Counted from the first letter of the stretch, positions 1-8,288 are shown. The stretch: 40,232 bases of DNA from an uncultured Actinomycetes bacterium (GCA_937888775.1 CALAQT010000200.1:1-40232); one strand, 5' to 3'. Program-made: numbers and translations. Notes: generated by a model from the sequence alone, not told the origin.

Positions 1-282
1 GGCGCCGATCTGCTGCCAGCCCCGCTGACCCTCCCGGGCCGCCGTAACGGCCGCGTCGACCTCGGACCGTTGTGCCGCCGCAGCCTGCGCGACGATCCGC
101 TCCGGTTGCCCCGGATCGCTGGAGAGCAGCTGATCGCCGGCCCGCTCGCCGGCGCCGATCAGCGCCGGCACGCGGATCGGCAGCTGGCGGTCGACGCGCT
201 CAAGTGCGTCGGCGAGCTGCGCGCGCACCGCTGCGCGGCGCAGCTCCAGGGTCGGCTCGTTGGCGAATGGACCGAGTGTCAC
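1..282 (-). CDS. 1-pyrroline-5-carboxylate dehydrogenase, N-terminal part
   Basis: This is the first 94 codons of a gene that runs off the left edge. Its product should oxidise pyrroline-5-carboxylate/glutamate semialdehyde to glutamate with NAD, the second step of proline breakdown. The GTG start at 282-280 gives VTLGPFANEPTLELRRAAV, and then LPIRVPALIGAGERAG. This resembles the start of PutA/RocA-type P5C dehydrogenases, which carry a 'F.NEP' motif and then a 'P..IGG/GA' stretch. It begins 22 bp after the proline dehydrogenase stop on the same strand, and an AGG about 13 nt upstream could serve as ribosome binding site. The catalytic Cys and Glu lie outside the window, so the call rests on the N-terminal motif and the neighbour. 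Confidence 0.8.
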   Translation of the reverse strand, partial: MTLGPFANEPTLELRRAAVRAQLADALERVDRQLPIRVPALIGAGERAGDQLLSSDPGQPERIVAQAAAAQRSEVDAAVTAAREGQRGWQQIGA

Positions 283-304
283 CGGAGTCTGACCTCAGCG
301 CCGC

Positions 305-1672
305 TCACGGCGCCCGCAGCAGCTGCTCCAGCGGGGTGCCGCTGGCCTGCTCGTGGAGGAAGGACTCGTTGGAGGTGTTCTCGAGCAGGCGGCGCACCAG
401 GTAGGCCATGCCGGCGACCAGGTCGCCCACCGGGCAGTATGTCCGCACCCGGAACCGGCGCGCGGCCAGGGCGTCCTGGAGCTCGTCGCCCAGCCCCCGC
501 AGGACCTGGAGCTCCAGCGTACGGTCCTCGCCGCCCAGCAGTCGGTTGACGGCGATCGCGTGCGCCACCGAGCGCAGGTTGTGCGACGCTATCGCCACCC
601 GAACGGCCGGGCGCGCCGCCAGCAGCCGGCGCGTCAGCGCCTCGAAGTTGCGATCACAGTCGGCCTTGTCCTCAAACACGGGCACCGGCCAGCCGTGTTG
701 ACGGGCCTGCACGAGCTCGTGATCCCAGTAGGCCCCCTTGACCAGACGCACCTGCAGCGGCGGCGTCCGCCGCGACTCCGTGGCCCAGCTCAGGACCTGC
801 GTCAGCTGATCGGGCGAGTCACGCAGATAGGCCTGCAGCACCAGGCCGACCGAGGGTCCCTCGGAGAACTCCTCGGCTGACAGGAGCTTGAGGACCAACT
901 CCAGCACCGCCTCACGGGAATCCAGCGACTCCATGTCGATGTGGATGTGGGCGCCGTGTGAGCGGGCATGGCGCAGCAGCGGCGCCAGGCGCGCCTCCGC
1001 GTCATGCCGGCCGAGCTCTGGCGCGTCGGGGCGCAGCAGCGGTGTGAGCGCCGAGATCTTCACCGACACGTTGGCGCGTGGCAACGAGCCGCTGGCATCG
1101 GCCTCCAGCATCGGTCGTTGCGGCCAGGCGCGAGAGGCGACCGCGAGTTGCTCCAGCGCCTCCGCGCAACGTTCGGCGTAACGGTTGGCCTCGGCCTGGG
1201 TCACCGTCGCCTCACCGAGCAGATCAACCGAGCTGGCGATCCCGTGTGCCCATAGCTGCCCCAGCACGCCGAGCGCGGCCGAAGGGGTCTCGCCGACAAT
1301 GAACCGATGTGCCATGTGACGGACCCCGCCAGCCGCGGCAGCGCCGAGCGCAGCACGGCCGGGCCTGGTATGCGAGATCCGCATCGCCGCGGCGACGGGC
1401 GGCGTGACCTCAGGCATCTCGGCCAGAAAGCTGGTCAGGTGCCGGGCGAGATCGTCAAGCGACCGGCAGGCCGGAACCACGTCCACGAACCGAAACAGGG
1501 CCGTGCGCAGCTCGCTGTCGCTGGAGGCCAGCTCCATCGCCCGCGCATCGATCGCCCGCAGCGGATTGCGCATCGCGGCGGGAAACGCAGCGGCCAGCTC
1601 GGCGCCTATCTGGCGAATCCCGGCCTCGACGGCGTCCTCGTCGAGTTCGGGCGGGGCGACCGGCGGGGTCAT
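305..1672 (-). CDS. putB: Proline dehydrogenase (monofunctional, FAD)
   Basis: This 455-residue protein should oxidise proline to pyrroline-5-carboxylate, passing electrons through FAD to the quinone pool at the membrane. The barrel motifs are visible: VSVKISALTPLL near residue 200, VRLVKGAYWD near 310, ASHNLRSVAHA near 360, and the C-terminal RRLLENTSNESF near 430, which holds the substrate-binding arginine pair. An N-terminal arm of about 150 residues precedes the barrel, as in PutA-like PRODH. The ATG at 1672 overlaps the stop of the upstream DUF2127 gene by 4 nt (ATGA), so translation is probably coupled. The P5C dehydrogenase gene follows after 22 bp, completing the two-enzyme pathway to glutamate. 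Confidence 0.93.
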   Translation of the reverse strand: MTPPVAPPELDEDAVEAGIRQIGAELAAAFPAAMRNPLRAIDARAMELASSDSELRTALFRFVDVVPACRSLDDLARHLTSFLAEMPEVTPPVAAAMRISHTRPGRAALGAAAAGGVRHMAHRFIVGETPSAALGVLGQLWAHGIASSVDLLGEATVTQAEANRYAERCAEALEQLAVASRAWPQRPMLEADASGSLPRANVSVKISALTPLLRPDAPELGRHDAEARLAPLLRHARSHGAHIHIDMESLDSREAVLELVLKLLSAEEFSEGPSVGLVLQAYLRDSPDQLTQVLSWATESRRTPPLQVRLVKGAYWDHELVQARQHGWPVPVFEDKADCDRNFEALTRRLLAARPAVRVAIASHNLRSVAHAIAVNRLLGGEDRTLELQVLRGLGDELQDALAARRFRVRTYCPVGDLVAGMAYLVRRLLENTSNESFLHEQASGTPLEQLLRAP

Positions 1673-2622
1673 GCGATGACCCGCTCGGGCGCCGGGCGCC
1701 CTGGAATCGCCAGCGTCGCCGACTCGATCGTCTTCCAGTTCATCTCAAGGTCGCGCTCGGCCTGATCGGCCGCACCGCCGCCGCGAAGCCCGAACAGCCG
1801 CTTGGCGAACAGAAGGTAGACGACCACGGCGAGGTTGATCAAAAAGCCGACGACTTTGAGCACGGTTCCCCCGTGGATGATCTCGTAGATCTCGAGCGGC
1901 AGCAGAATCGCGGTCGCCAGGAAGGTGAGGTACTCGGCCCAGCGCTTGGTGTACCAGAGCCCCACCGCCTCCACGCCCTCCAACAGCGCGTAGGCCAGCA
2001 GCGCGATGCCGACCTCGCGCAGCGTCCCCGAGCGCAGCGAGAACAGCTTGTCGAGATCGTGCACGATTCCGACGTGTCCTGTGGTCTGGACCGGGCCGCC
2101 GGCGACACCGCCCTGAAGCGCGGTCAGCACTCTGTAGAAGCCGCCCCGGAGACTCGCCCGGTCGGCGGCGAAGGCGAAAACGGCGATCCCGAGCAGACCG
2201 AGGACCAGGAAGTGCAGCACCCGGTCACACGCGATCAGCCGCAGCACGATGCGATCGCGCAGCGCCTTGCCGCGCAGCGGCACGACGATTGCCTCCCGAT
2301 CGGGGGGGTGGTGGTCGGCGGCCGCCTGGGGGCGGGGGAGGGCGATCCAGGTGTCGCAGCGCAGACAACGGTGCCAGCGCACCTCGCCCTGGTCGGCGGC
2401 GATCAGCGCGTCCTGGGGGCGCAGCTCGCGGGCGTCCATGCTGACCAGGGCGTGGCCGTGGATTCCGCAGGAGATCAGCTCCCAATCGAGCTGGCGACGG
2501 CGCCGAGGCCGCTGGGTGCCCGGCGGATGACGCTTGCTCTGGGTGTCGGGGGAAGGGCGCTCGCGCTCGGCGCCGGGGGAAGGGCGCTCGCGCTCGGTGC
2601 CGGGGGAACGGTGCGTGTTCAC
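1669..2622 (-). CDS. DUF2127 family membrane protein
   Basis: This is a 317-residue protein. The first 35 residues are Arg/Pro/Glu-rich and repetitive (see the repeat at 2547-2611). Next comes a soluble region with CGIHGH and CLRCDTW, which could hold a metal-binding Cys/His cluster. From about residue 150 there are four hydrophobic segments with the DUF2127 pattern: FLVLGLLGIAVFAF, GIALLAYALLEGVEAVGLW, ATAILLPLEIYEIIHGG and VVGFLINLAVVVYLLFAKRL. The molecular function is unknown. An open frame extends upstream to 3156, but that part overlaps the preceding gene. The GTG at 2622 overlaps the preceding stop by 4 nt (GTGA), so I chose it. The gene sits in the put operon and may have a membrane role linked to it. 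Confidence 0.82.
   Translation of the reverse strand: MNTHRSPGTERERPSPGAERERPSPDTQSKRHPPGTQRPRRRRQLDWELISCGIHGHALVSMDARELRPQDALIAADQGEVRWHRCLRCDTWIALPRPQAAADHHPPDREAIVVPLRGKALRDRIVLRLIACDRVLHFLVLGLLGIAVFAFAADRASLRGGFYRVLTALQGGVAGGPVQTTGHVGIVHDLDKLFSLRSGTLREVGIALLAYALLEGVEAVGLWYTKRWAEYLTFLATAILLPLEIYEIIHGGTVLKVVGFLINLAVVVYLLFAKRLFGLRGGGAADQAERDLEMNWKTIESATLAIPGRPAPERVIA
2547..2611. repeat. 27-bp in-frame tandem repeat
   Basis: Two 27-bp units (2547-2573 and 2574-2600, one mismatch) and an 11-bp partial third unit lie in the 5' end of the DUF2127 gene. They encode ERERPSPGA and ERERPSPDT on the minus strand. The unit length is a multiple of three, so copy-number change would keep the frame. 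Confidence 0.85.
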
Positions 2623-3299
2623 GACAGAATGTTGACGGCCCGGGCGACCACCAGCCCGATCGTCACCAGCGCGGTCAGGGCCTGCGCGCTCATCAGCCAC
2701 TTGGCGGTGGGGGTCAGCGGCATCGTGTCGGTGGGGCTGAAGGCGGTCGCGTTGGTGAACGAGGTGTAGAGGTAGTCGACCAACCCCGGCCGCCAATTGG
2801 GCGGCGCCCATTTGGGCTCGGTCATCTGCACGAACAGGAAGTCCGGTGCGGACTGGGGTTCCAGCGAGCGGGCCAGCGGCCCGCCTCGGTCGAGCTCCCA
2901 GTACCACAGCCCGAACAGCAGCACGTTGGTGACCCACAGCACGATCCCCGAGCCGATCAGCGTACGCCCGTTGGACTTGCCGCCTTGCAGCAGGAAGTGG
3001 CACAGCTGTACCAGCGAGGCGATGTTGGCCGCGCTGACCAGGCCGATCAGGGCGATCGCGATCTGACGCCGCAGCGGTGAATGGCGCATCCGGGGATGCG
3101 GCGAAGCGATCATCAGCGCCAGCAGGGCCAGCCCCTCCAGGCCGGGCAGCAGCCACCGGGGGCCGAGGATCAGCTTCTGGGACAGGGTCAAGTCGAGCAG
3201 GATCGCCCCGGCTACGACGAGCTGCGGACCCCAGAAGCGATCGTGCCGGGCGAGCGAGGCGCCAACCGGGTCGGTGATGTTTGAGTGAGTGGGTTCCAA
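2619..3299 (-). CDS. Conserved polytopic membrane protein (DUF1345-like)
   Basis: This 226-residue membrane protein has about five hydrophobic segments: VVAGAILLDLTL, LEGLALLALMIA, IAIALIGLVSAANIASLV, IVLWVTNVLLFGLWYW and ALVTIGLVVARAVNIL. It also has a conserved-looking motif, YTSFTNATAFSPTDTMPLT, before the last segment. This ending recalls the DUF1345 family and related actinobacterial membrane proteins of unknown function. No transport or channel activity can be assigned. The frame stays open far upstream, but that part runs antisense through the lipoprotein gene. A TTG at 3299 is the best start between the two genes and the ribosome binding site is weak, so the start is uncertain. It is the first gene of the operon that ends in proline catabolism. 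Confidence 0.7.
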   Translation of the reverse strand: MEPTHSNITDPVGASLARHDRFWGPQLVVAGAILLDLTLSQKLILGPRWLLPGLEGLALLALMIASPHPRMRHSPLRRQIAIALIGLVSAANIASLVQLCHFLLQGGKSNGRTLIGSGIVLWVTNVLLFGLWYWELDRGGPLARSLEPQSAPDFLFVQMTEPKWAPPNWRPGLVDYLYTSFTNATAFSPTDTMPLTPTAKWLMSAQALTALVTIGLVVARAVNILS

Positions 3300-3326
3300 G
3301 ATGCCGGCCGTTTGGGAAGGATCTGA

Positions 3327-3340
3327 CGGCCCTAAGGCCG
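3327..3340. promoter_or_regulatory. Palindrome in divergent intergenic region
   Basis: CGGCC-CTAA-GGCCG is a perfect 5-bp inverted repeat. It lies in the 52 bp between the put-operon membrane gene (minus) and the DUF4232 lipoprotein gene (plus). It could be an operator or a short hairpin. Only the symmetry supports it. Confidence 0.3.
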
Positions 3341-3351
3341 AAAATAAGGGT

Positions 3352-3984
3352 ATGCGGGTTCGGTTCGTCATGCTCACACTGCTCGCCGCGCTGGCGCTCG
3401 CCGCCTGCGGCGGCTCGGCCACGACCGTCAGCACCCGGACGGTCGCCAGCTCGGCAACCACGAGCGCCACGGGCACAAGCACCGCCACCACGCCGGTTAC
3501 GTCGAGTTCCAGTACTACCCCGGCCACGACAAGTTCGACCAGTCCGTCGGGATCGGGTGCGTGCGTGGCGGCCGACTTGGCGCTGTCGTTCTTAGGCGGG
3601 CAGGGGGCGACGGGCCACGGCGAGCTCGGATTCGTGCTGCGCAACACGAGCGCGGCGAGCTGTACCACCTACGGCTTTCCCGGGGTCCAGTTTCTCGATA
3701 AATCAGGTGCGCCGCTGCCAACCGACTCCACCCGCACCACGCACGACTTCTTCGGCTCCACGCCGGTCGTGGCTCTGACTGTGGCGCCCGGCGCGAGCGT
3801 TTCCTTCCGGCTCGGGGTGACGCATGGCGCCGCCTCCAGCGCGGGTTGCACGACCGCCTACGGACTGCAGGTGATCCCGCCCAACGACACCGCGACGCTG
3901 CATGTCTCGATCCCCCAGGGCGCCTACGAATGCGGGACCACGACGGTCTCGCCCCTGCGCCCCGGAAACACCGCCTACCCCTGA
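3352..3984 (+). CDS. DUF4232 lipoprotein
   Basis: This is a 210-residue secreted protein. A short basic and hydrophobic signal peptide ends in the lipobox LALAAC, with the lipidated Cys at about residue 19. A linker of some 45 residues rich in Ser and Thr follows. From about residue 65, starting CVAADLALSF, there is a DUF4232 domain with ELGFVLRNTSAASCTTYGFPG, VALTVAPGASVSFRLG and paired cysteines. DUF4232 proteins are common actinobacterial cell-envelope proteins of unknown function. The ATG at 3352 gives a full signal peptide, and an in-frame ATG at 3370 is possible. Neither has a good ribosome binding site. Confidence 0.85.
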   Translation: MRVRFVMLTLLAALALAACGGSATTVSTRTVASSATTSATGTSTATTPVTSSSSTTPATTSSTSPSGSGACVAADLALSFLGGQGATGHGELGFVLRNTSAASCTTYGFPGVQFLDKSGAPLPTDSTRTTHDFFGSTPVVALTVAPGASVSFRLGVTHGAASSAGCTTAYGLQVIPPNDTATLHVSIPQGAYECGTTTVSPLRPGNTAYP

Positions 3985-4036
3985 CCCCTTACCTCCCCGG
4001 GGTAGATCCGCGCCGATCGCCCGGCGTATCGGCCGC

Positions 4037-4051
4037 GGGCCTCGCAGGCCC
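4037..4051. terminator. Hairpin between convergent genes
   Basis: GGGCCT-CGC-AGGCCC forms a 6-bp stem with a 3-nt loop in the 116 bp between the lipoprotein gene (plus) and the MBL hydrolase gene (minus). There is no T tract on either side, so termination is only suggested by position. Confidence 0.3.
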
Positions 4052-4100
4052 ACTCCCCAACCATTCCGCGGTCGCTGCGGGTTTCTACTGACAGGTGGTC

Positions 4101-5135
4101 CTACCGGACGCCACGTGGCACCTGAAAACGCGTGAGCTGACCGTCGTCGAGCTCGCTGACCGCGCCGCGGGCGATCAGCAGGTCGATGTGCCCAAGGACC
4201 TCGGAGATCGTCAGATACGCCTGGGTGACGGCGACGTTGCCCCACATCTCCTGAGCGAGCTCATAAGCCGACAGCGGCCCGGGGGCCAGCATCCGCAGCA
4301 GCTTGCGCGCGCGGCGCTCATGCCCGCGGAAGCGCTCCTCGATCAGCTTCACGTGGTCGGTGATCGGCGCGCCGTGGCCCGAAAGGATCAGCTTGGCCGG
4401 CAGCTCGCGGGTGGCGCGCATGGCGGCCATGTAATCGATCAGGGCATGCGGGCGCCCGGCACCGCCACCGGGGCCCAGCGGCCGCGTGAGCAGCGGATTG
4501 GAGGAGATGCCCGCAAGCAGATGATCGCCGGCGATCAGGATCTGGCGCTGCTCGTCGAAGAAGATCGTGTCCGAGGGGCTGTGGCCGGGGCGGTGCAGCA
4601 CGCGCAGGGTTCGATCGCTTAGCGCGAGCTGATCGCCGTCGTGCAGCGGACGGGTCACGTTCCCGCCGGAGCCGTAGGATCGGTAGGCGGCGCTGACGGA
4701 CCCGAGCACCGTGGTCAGGTCGGCCGGCACACCGTGGCGGCGCATCATCGCCAACGCGAACTCGTCGTCGGCGGCGGCGCTGGCGTTGAAATCCTCCAGA
4801 TAGGGCGCCAGCAGGTCCAGCGCGGCGACCTCGGCCTGCGAGCGGCGAGCAAGGATCTCCAGCAGTCCGAGGTGGTCGACATGCTGATGGGTGATCACGA
4901 TCAGCTCCAGGTCCTCGATCTGCCGGCCGTGCTCGGCGAGCGCCCGGGAGAGCGTGTCGAGTGCCGTGCCGGAGTTAGGGCCGGTGTCGACCAGCGTCAG
5001 CGGGTCGTCCTCGATCAGGTAGCAGTTGACGCGACCGACCAGGAACGGGGTCGGGATCTCCAGGAGATGGATTCCCGCCGCGGCTGCGAGCGCCAGTGAC
5101 CGCGCCGTGGCGGCGGACGAATCCGGCGTCGTCAC
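4101..5135 (-). CDS. MBL-fold metallo-hydrolase with C-terminal winged helix
   Basis: This 344-residue protein has a metallo-beta-lactamase fold. HQHVDH at residues 83-88 is the HxHxDH metal motif. HRPGHSPSDTIFF and LIAGDHLL supply the next His and Asp ligands, and LSGHGAPI the last His. The final 80 residues (SAYELAQEMWGN onward) look like the winged-helix tail seen in LACTB2/glyoxalase II-like MBL proteins. The substrate is unknown; a thioester or phosphoester hydrolase is plausible. An open frame extends further upstream, but the GTG at 5135 overlaps the stop of the phosphomannomutase gene by 4 nt (GTGA). That start fits the fold, which needs no longer N-terminus. It is co-transcribed with that gene. 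Confidence 0.85.
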   Translation of the reverse strand: MTTPDSSAATARSLALAAAAGIHLLEIPTPFLVGRVNCYLIEDDPLTLVDTGPNSGTALDTLSRALAEHGRQIEDLELIVITHQHVDHLGLLEILARRSQAEVAALDLLAPYLEDFNASAAADDEFALAMMRRHGVPADLTTVLGSVSAAYRSYGSGGNVTRPLHDGDQLALSDRTLRVLHRPGHSPSDTIFFDEQRQILIAGDHLLAGISSNPLLTRPLGPGGGAGRPHALIDYMAAMRATRELPAKLILSGHGAPITDHVKLIEERFRGHERRARKLLRMLAPGPLSAYELAQEMWGNVAVTQAYLTISEVLGHIDLLIARGAVSELDDGQLTRFQVPRGVR

Positions 5136-6502
5136 GAGCGGATTACGGCCAGCACCTCGTCGCGGCGGCGCTCCATGTCCTCGCGGGAGCTCAGCGATTC
5201 GAGGCAGAGCCGCAGCAGCGGCTCGGTATTGGAGGCGCGGACGTTGAAATGCCACTGTGGATAATCGACCGAAACGCCGTCGAGCCGGTGCTGCTCGGCG
5301 TCGGCGTAGCGCTGGGCGAGTTCTTCGATCTTGGCCTGAGGGTCGGCCACCTCGGTGTTGATCTCGCCCGAGATGAAGTAGCGAGACCGGTAGGGCGCCA
5401 ACAGCTCTGACATCGTCGCGCCGCGGGTGCAGAGCAGCTCCAGTACCAGCAGCGCCGGCAGCGTGCCCGAGTCCGCGCAGTAGAAATCGCGGAAGTAGTA
5501 GTGACCGGAGACCTCGCCGCCAAAGGCGGCGTGCTCGTCGCGCATCCGGGTCTTGAAGAACGCGTGCCCGACTCGGTTCATCAGAGCGTTGCCGCCTTCG
5601 TGCTGCGCGGTGTCGGCCACCGCGCGGCTGGCGCGGACGTCGTAGAGGACGGTCGCGCCGGGCTCCTTGGCAAGCATCGACTCGGTCAGCAGGGCGGTGA
5701 GAAAGTCACCGTCGACGAACTCGCCCTGCTCGTCGATGAAGAAGCAGCGGTCGGCGTCGCCGTCCCAGGCGATGCCGAGATTGGCCTCGCGCCTGACCAC
5801 CTCGCGCATGATGAACTCGCGGTTCTCAGGCAGCAGCGGGTTGGGCTCATGGTCAGGGAAGTTGCCGTCGGGCTCCCAGTAGGCCTCGATCAGCTCCAGC
5901 CCCAGCCCCTCCAGCAGCGGGCCGACCATCGGCCCGGCCATCCCGTTGCCACCGTCGACGACCAGGCGCAGCGGCTTGATCGCCGAAGGATCAATGAACT
6001 TCAGTGCGGCGGCGTGGAACTCGTCCCAGACCGAGACGTCCTGCACCGTGCCGCCGCCGGACGGCTCTCCCAGGCCGGCGGAGATTCGGTCACGGACATC
6101 GCCGATCCCGGTGTCGCCCGACAGGGCGATCGCACCTCGGCCGACGAGCTTGGCGCCGGTGTAGGCCTTTGGGTTGTGCGAGGCGGTGCACATCAGCCCG
6201 CCGTCGAGGTCCCGCGAGCCGACCAGGTAGTAGAGCATCTCGGTGCCCACCATCCCGGCGTCGAGCACGATGGCGCCCTCGTCGCAGATGCCGTCGCGAT
6301 AGGCGGCCGCCATCTCGGGCGCGGTGAGCCGCATGTCCCGGCCCAGACCGAGGCACAGTTCGGCCGGCCGTTTACCCGCCAGGTCTGCGATCACCCGCGT
6401 GAACGCGCGGCCGATCGCCCGGGCGCTGCCGGCGTCAAGCTCCTCGCCGTAACGGCCACGGATGTCGTAGGCCTTGAAGACCGCGGGATCGATGATGCCC
6501 AT
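5132..6502 (-). CDS. manB: Phosphomannomutase/phosphoglucomutase
   Basis: This 456-residue enzyme of the alpha-D-phosphohexomutase family interconverts hexose 1- and 6-phosphates and feeds nucleotide-sugar synthesis. The order of motifs is canonical: FKAYDIRGRYG at the N-terminus; TASHNP at residues 106-111 with the phosphorylated serine; DGDADRC near 245 for magnesium; GGEVSGHYYFRDFYCADSG near 330 for sugar recognition; and RASNTEPLLRL near 425 for phosphate binding. The length fits the family. The ATG at 6502 is preceded by TAGGAT 9 nt upstream with no Shine-Dalgarno, so the mRNA is probably leaderless. It is divergent from the nucleotidyltransferase gene, and its product is a likely source of that enzyme's sugar 1-phosphate. 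Confidence 0.92.
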   Translation of the reverse strand: MGIIDPAVFKAYDIRGRYGEELDAGSARAIGRAFTRVIADLAGKRPAELCLGLGRDMRLTAPEMAAAYRDGICDEGAIVLDAGMVGTEMLYYLVGSRDLDGGLMCTASHNPKAYTGAKLVGRGAIALSGDTGIGDVRDRISAGLGEPSGGGTVQDVSVWDEFHAAALKFIDPSAIKPLRLVVDGGNGMAGPMVGPLLEGLGLELIEAYWEPDGNFPDHEPNPLLPENREFIMREVVRREANLGIAWDGDADRCFFIDEQGEFVDGDFLTALLTESMLAKEPGATVLYDVRASRAVADTAQHEGGNALMNRVGHAFFKTRMRDEHAAFGGEVSGHYYFRDFYCADSGTLPALLVLELLCTRGATMSELLAPYRSRYFISGEINTEVADPQAKIEELAQRYADAEQHRLDGVSVDYPQWHFNVRASNTEPLLRLCLESLSSREDMERRRDEVLAVIRS

Positions 6503-6511
6503 CGACGTCCG

Positions 6512-6517
6512 ATCCTA
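6512..6517 (-). promoter_or_regulatory. -10 box of manB
   Basis: TAGGAT on the minus strand ends 9 nt before the manB ATG. No Shine-Dalgarno lies between, so transcription probably starts at or next to the start codon. I see no clear -35. Confidence 0.5.
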
Positions 6518-6529
6518 CCCCGCATGCCC

Positions 6530-6535
6530 GATAAT
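6530..6535 (+). promoter_or_regulatory. -10 box of the cytidylyltransferase gene
   Basis: GATAAT ends 8 nt before the GTG at 6544, with no Shine-Dalgarno between. Together with the manB box this packs two back-to-back -10 elements into a 41-bp intergenic region. Confidence 0.45.
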
Positions 6536-6543
6536 CCGCCGCC

Positions 6544-7257
6544 GTGAGGCCGAGCGTGGTTATCCTCTGCGGCGGGCGCGGGACGCGGCTGCAGGAGCAC
6601 ATCCAGTCGATCCCCAAGCCGATGGTCGAGATCGGCGGCCGTCCGATCCTGTGGCACGTGATCCAGATCTATCTGGCCCAGGGCTTTCGCCGCTTCATGC
6701 TGCTGACCGGTTACAAGGGAGCCCAGATCGCGTCGTTCGTGAGCGCCCAGCCGTGGCCACCCGACAGCGAGATCAGATGCCTGGACACGGGCGAGGAAAC
6801 GCCCACCGGGGGCCGGCTGCATCTGGCCGCCGAGGCGCTCGGCGGTGCCGGGTTCTGCGCCACCTACGCCGACGGAGTGGCCGACATCGACCTCGGGGCG
6901 CTGCTGTCCTTCCACGCCGACCATGGCGCGAGCGCGACGATGACCGTCGTGCGTCCTGAGCTCCAGTTCGGCGTCGCCCAGCTCAACGGCGACGACATCG
7001 TCCGCGGCTTCGTTGAGAAGCCGCGCAGCGAGCACTGGATCAACGGCGGCTTCTTCTGCTTTGAACCCTCGGTGCTGAGCCTGCTGGATGTCGACAGCGT
7101 CCTCGAGCGCGAGCCGCTGGCTCAGCTCGCGGCCGAAGGTCAGCTGCGAGGTTTTCGCCATCAGGGCTTCTGGGACTGCATGGACACCTACAAGGACGCC
7201 GTGGTGCTCAACGACCTGTGGGCACGGGGGCGAGCCCCGTGGCAACTGTGGAACTGA
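6544..7257 (+). CDS. Glucose-1-phosphate cytidylyltransferase-like nucleotidyltransferase
   Basis: This 237-residue sugar nucleotidyltransferase begins VVILCGGRGTRLQEH, the nucleotide-binding signature, followed by IPKPMVEIGGRPILWHVIQ. CATYADGVADID near residue 105 carries the metal-binding Asp, and FVEKP near 155 the sugar-binding site. The PKPMVEIGG and YADGVADID patterns fit glucose-1-phosphate cytidylyltransferases (RfbF, Bacillus YfnH) better than thymidylyltransferases. It would make CDP-glucose. The next gene overlaps it and encodes a matching dehydratase, which supports the substrate. The GTG start follows a GATAAT box by 8 nt. Confidence 0.82.
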   Translation: MRPSVVILCGGRGTRLQEHIQSIPKPMVEIGGRPILWHVIQIYLAQGFRRFMLLTGYKGAQIASFVSAQPWPPDSEIRCLDTGEETPTGGRLHLAAEALGGAGFCATYADGVADIDLGALLSFHADHGASATMTVVRPELQFGVAQLNGDDIVRGFVEKPRSEHWINGGFFCFEPSVLSLLDVDSVLEREPLAQLAAEGQLRGFRHQGFWDCMDTYKDAVVLNDLWARGRAPWQLWN

Positions 7258-8285
7258 ACGGTCGCACGGCGCTGGTGACCGGCGCGCACGGCCTGCTGGG
7301 GGCGTGGCTGGTGCGCGCGCTGCTTGAAGGCGGGGCGCGCGTGGTGGCCGTCCGCCGTGACGAGCCAGCCGTCAACGCGCTGGAGCTGCTGGGCCTGGCA
7401 CAGTCAGTCGACGTGGTCCACGGCGACATCTGCGACGCCGAGTTGATCGCCCGCGCCCTATCTGAGTATGAGGCTGACACGGTCTTTCATCTGGCCGCCC
7501 AGACGCAGGTGGGAACCGCCAACCGGGCGCCGCTGTCGACCTTTGAGACCAACATCCGCGGTACCTGGTTGCTGCTGGAGGCGTGTCGTACGCAGCAGGT
7601 GCGCAGCGTGATCGTGGCCTCCTCCGACAAGGCCTACGGCTCGCAGTCAGAGCTGCCCTATCGTGAGCATCAGCCGCTGGCGCCGATCTACCCCTATGAC
7701 GTTTCCAAGGCGGCGGCCGACCTGCTGGCGCGCAGCTACTGGCACACGTTCCAGCTGCCGGTGGCCGTGACTCGCTGTGCGAATCTGTACGGCGGCGGGG
7801 ACACCAACCGGGCCCGGCTGATCCCCGAAGCGGTCGGAGCCGCGCTGGCCGGGCGCCCGCCGGTGATCCGCTCAGATGGCTCGCCCGAACGCGACTTTCT
7901 CTACGTCGAGGATGCCGTCGCCGCCTATCTGGCGATCTGGGGCGTGCTGGAGTCCGGCCGCGGAAGGGGGGAGGCCTTCAACGCGGGCGGAGGCGCTCCG
8001 CATCGGGTGCTGGATGTCGTCGAGCTCGTATGCGAGCTGGCCGGCGGGGCCCTGGAGCCCGAAATCAGAGGGCAAGGGGTTCCCAGCGGGGAGATCGACC
8101 GCCAGTGGGTCGATGCCGGCAAGCTGCGCGAGCTGACCGGCTGGCAGCCCCGCGTCCCGCTGCGCGAGGGCCTGACGCGAACGGTGCAGTGGTATCGCGA
8201 GCACCCCGCCGCGTTGGGGTCGCTGATCTCGGGCCCACGTCGTGAGCCCGTAGGCGGCGCCGTGCCACACCGGCGCCCGATCTAG
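7239..8285 (+). CDS. CDP-glucose 4,6-dehydratase-like SDR (YfnG type)
   Basis: This is a 348-residue extended short-chain dehydrogenase. [12 protein letters not shown] is the NAD-binding glycine motif, [10 protein letters not shown] follows, SSDKAYG contains the catalytic Ser/Thr region, and [11 protein letters not shown] holds the active-site Tyr and Lys. [17 protein letters not shown] and [17 protein letters not shown] match the Bacillus YfnG pattern as I remember it. It should convert CDP-glucose to CDP-4-keto-6-deoxyglucose. The frame is open from 7218. I chose the GTG at 7239 because a GGGGG lies 8 nt upstream; the GTG at 7248 is also possible. It overlaps the cytidylyltransferase gene by 19 nt. 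No later deoxysugar gene is in the window, so the final sugar is unknown. Confidence 0.8.
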   Translation: MATVELNGRTALVTGAHGLLGAWLVRALLEGGARVVAVRRDEPAVNALELLGLAQSVDVVHGDICDAELIARALSEYEADTVFHLAAQTQVGTANRAPLSTFETNIRGTWLLLEACRTQQVRSVIVASSDKAYGSQSELPYREHQPLAPIYPYDVSKAAADLLARSYWHTFQLPVAVTRCANLYGGGDTNRARLIPEAVGAALAGRPPVIRSDGSPERDFLYVEDAVAAYLAIWGVLESGRGRGEAFNAGGGAPHRVLDVVELVCELAGGALEPEIRGQGVPSGEIDRQWVDAGKLRELTGWQPRVPLREGLTRTVQWYREHPAALGSLISGPRREPVGGAVPHRRPI

Positions 8286-8288
8286 ACT
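8283..8288 (+). promoter_or_regulatory. -10 box of yebC
   Basis: TAGACT ends 7 nt before the yebC ATG. There is no Shine-Dalgarno, so the transcript should start at the A of the ATG. Confidence 0.5.

Noticed and set aside
353..880. Plus-strand frames across proline dehydrogenase
   Set aside because: They are antisense to a clearly conserved enzyme and show no protein motif.
2623..3156. N-terminal extension of the DUF2127 gene
   Set aside because: The sequence repeats out of frame the DNA of the DUF1345-like gene, while the GTG at 2622 fits the coupling pattern and domain boundary.
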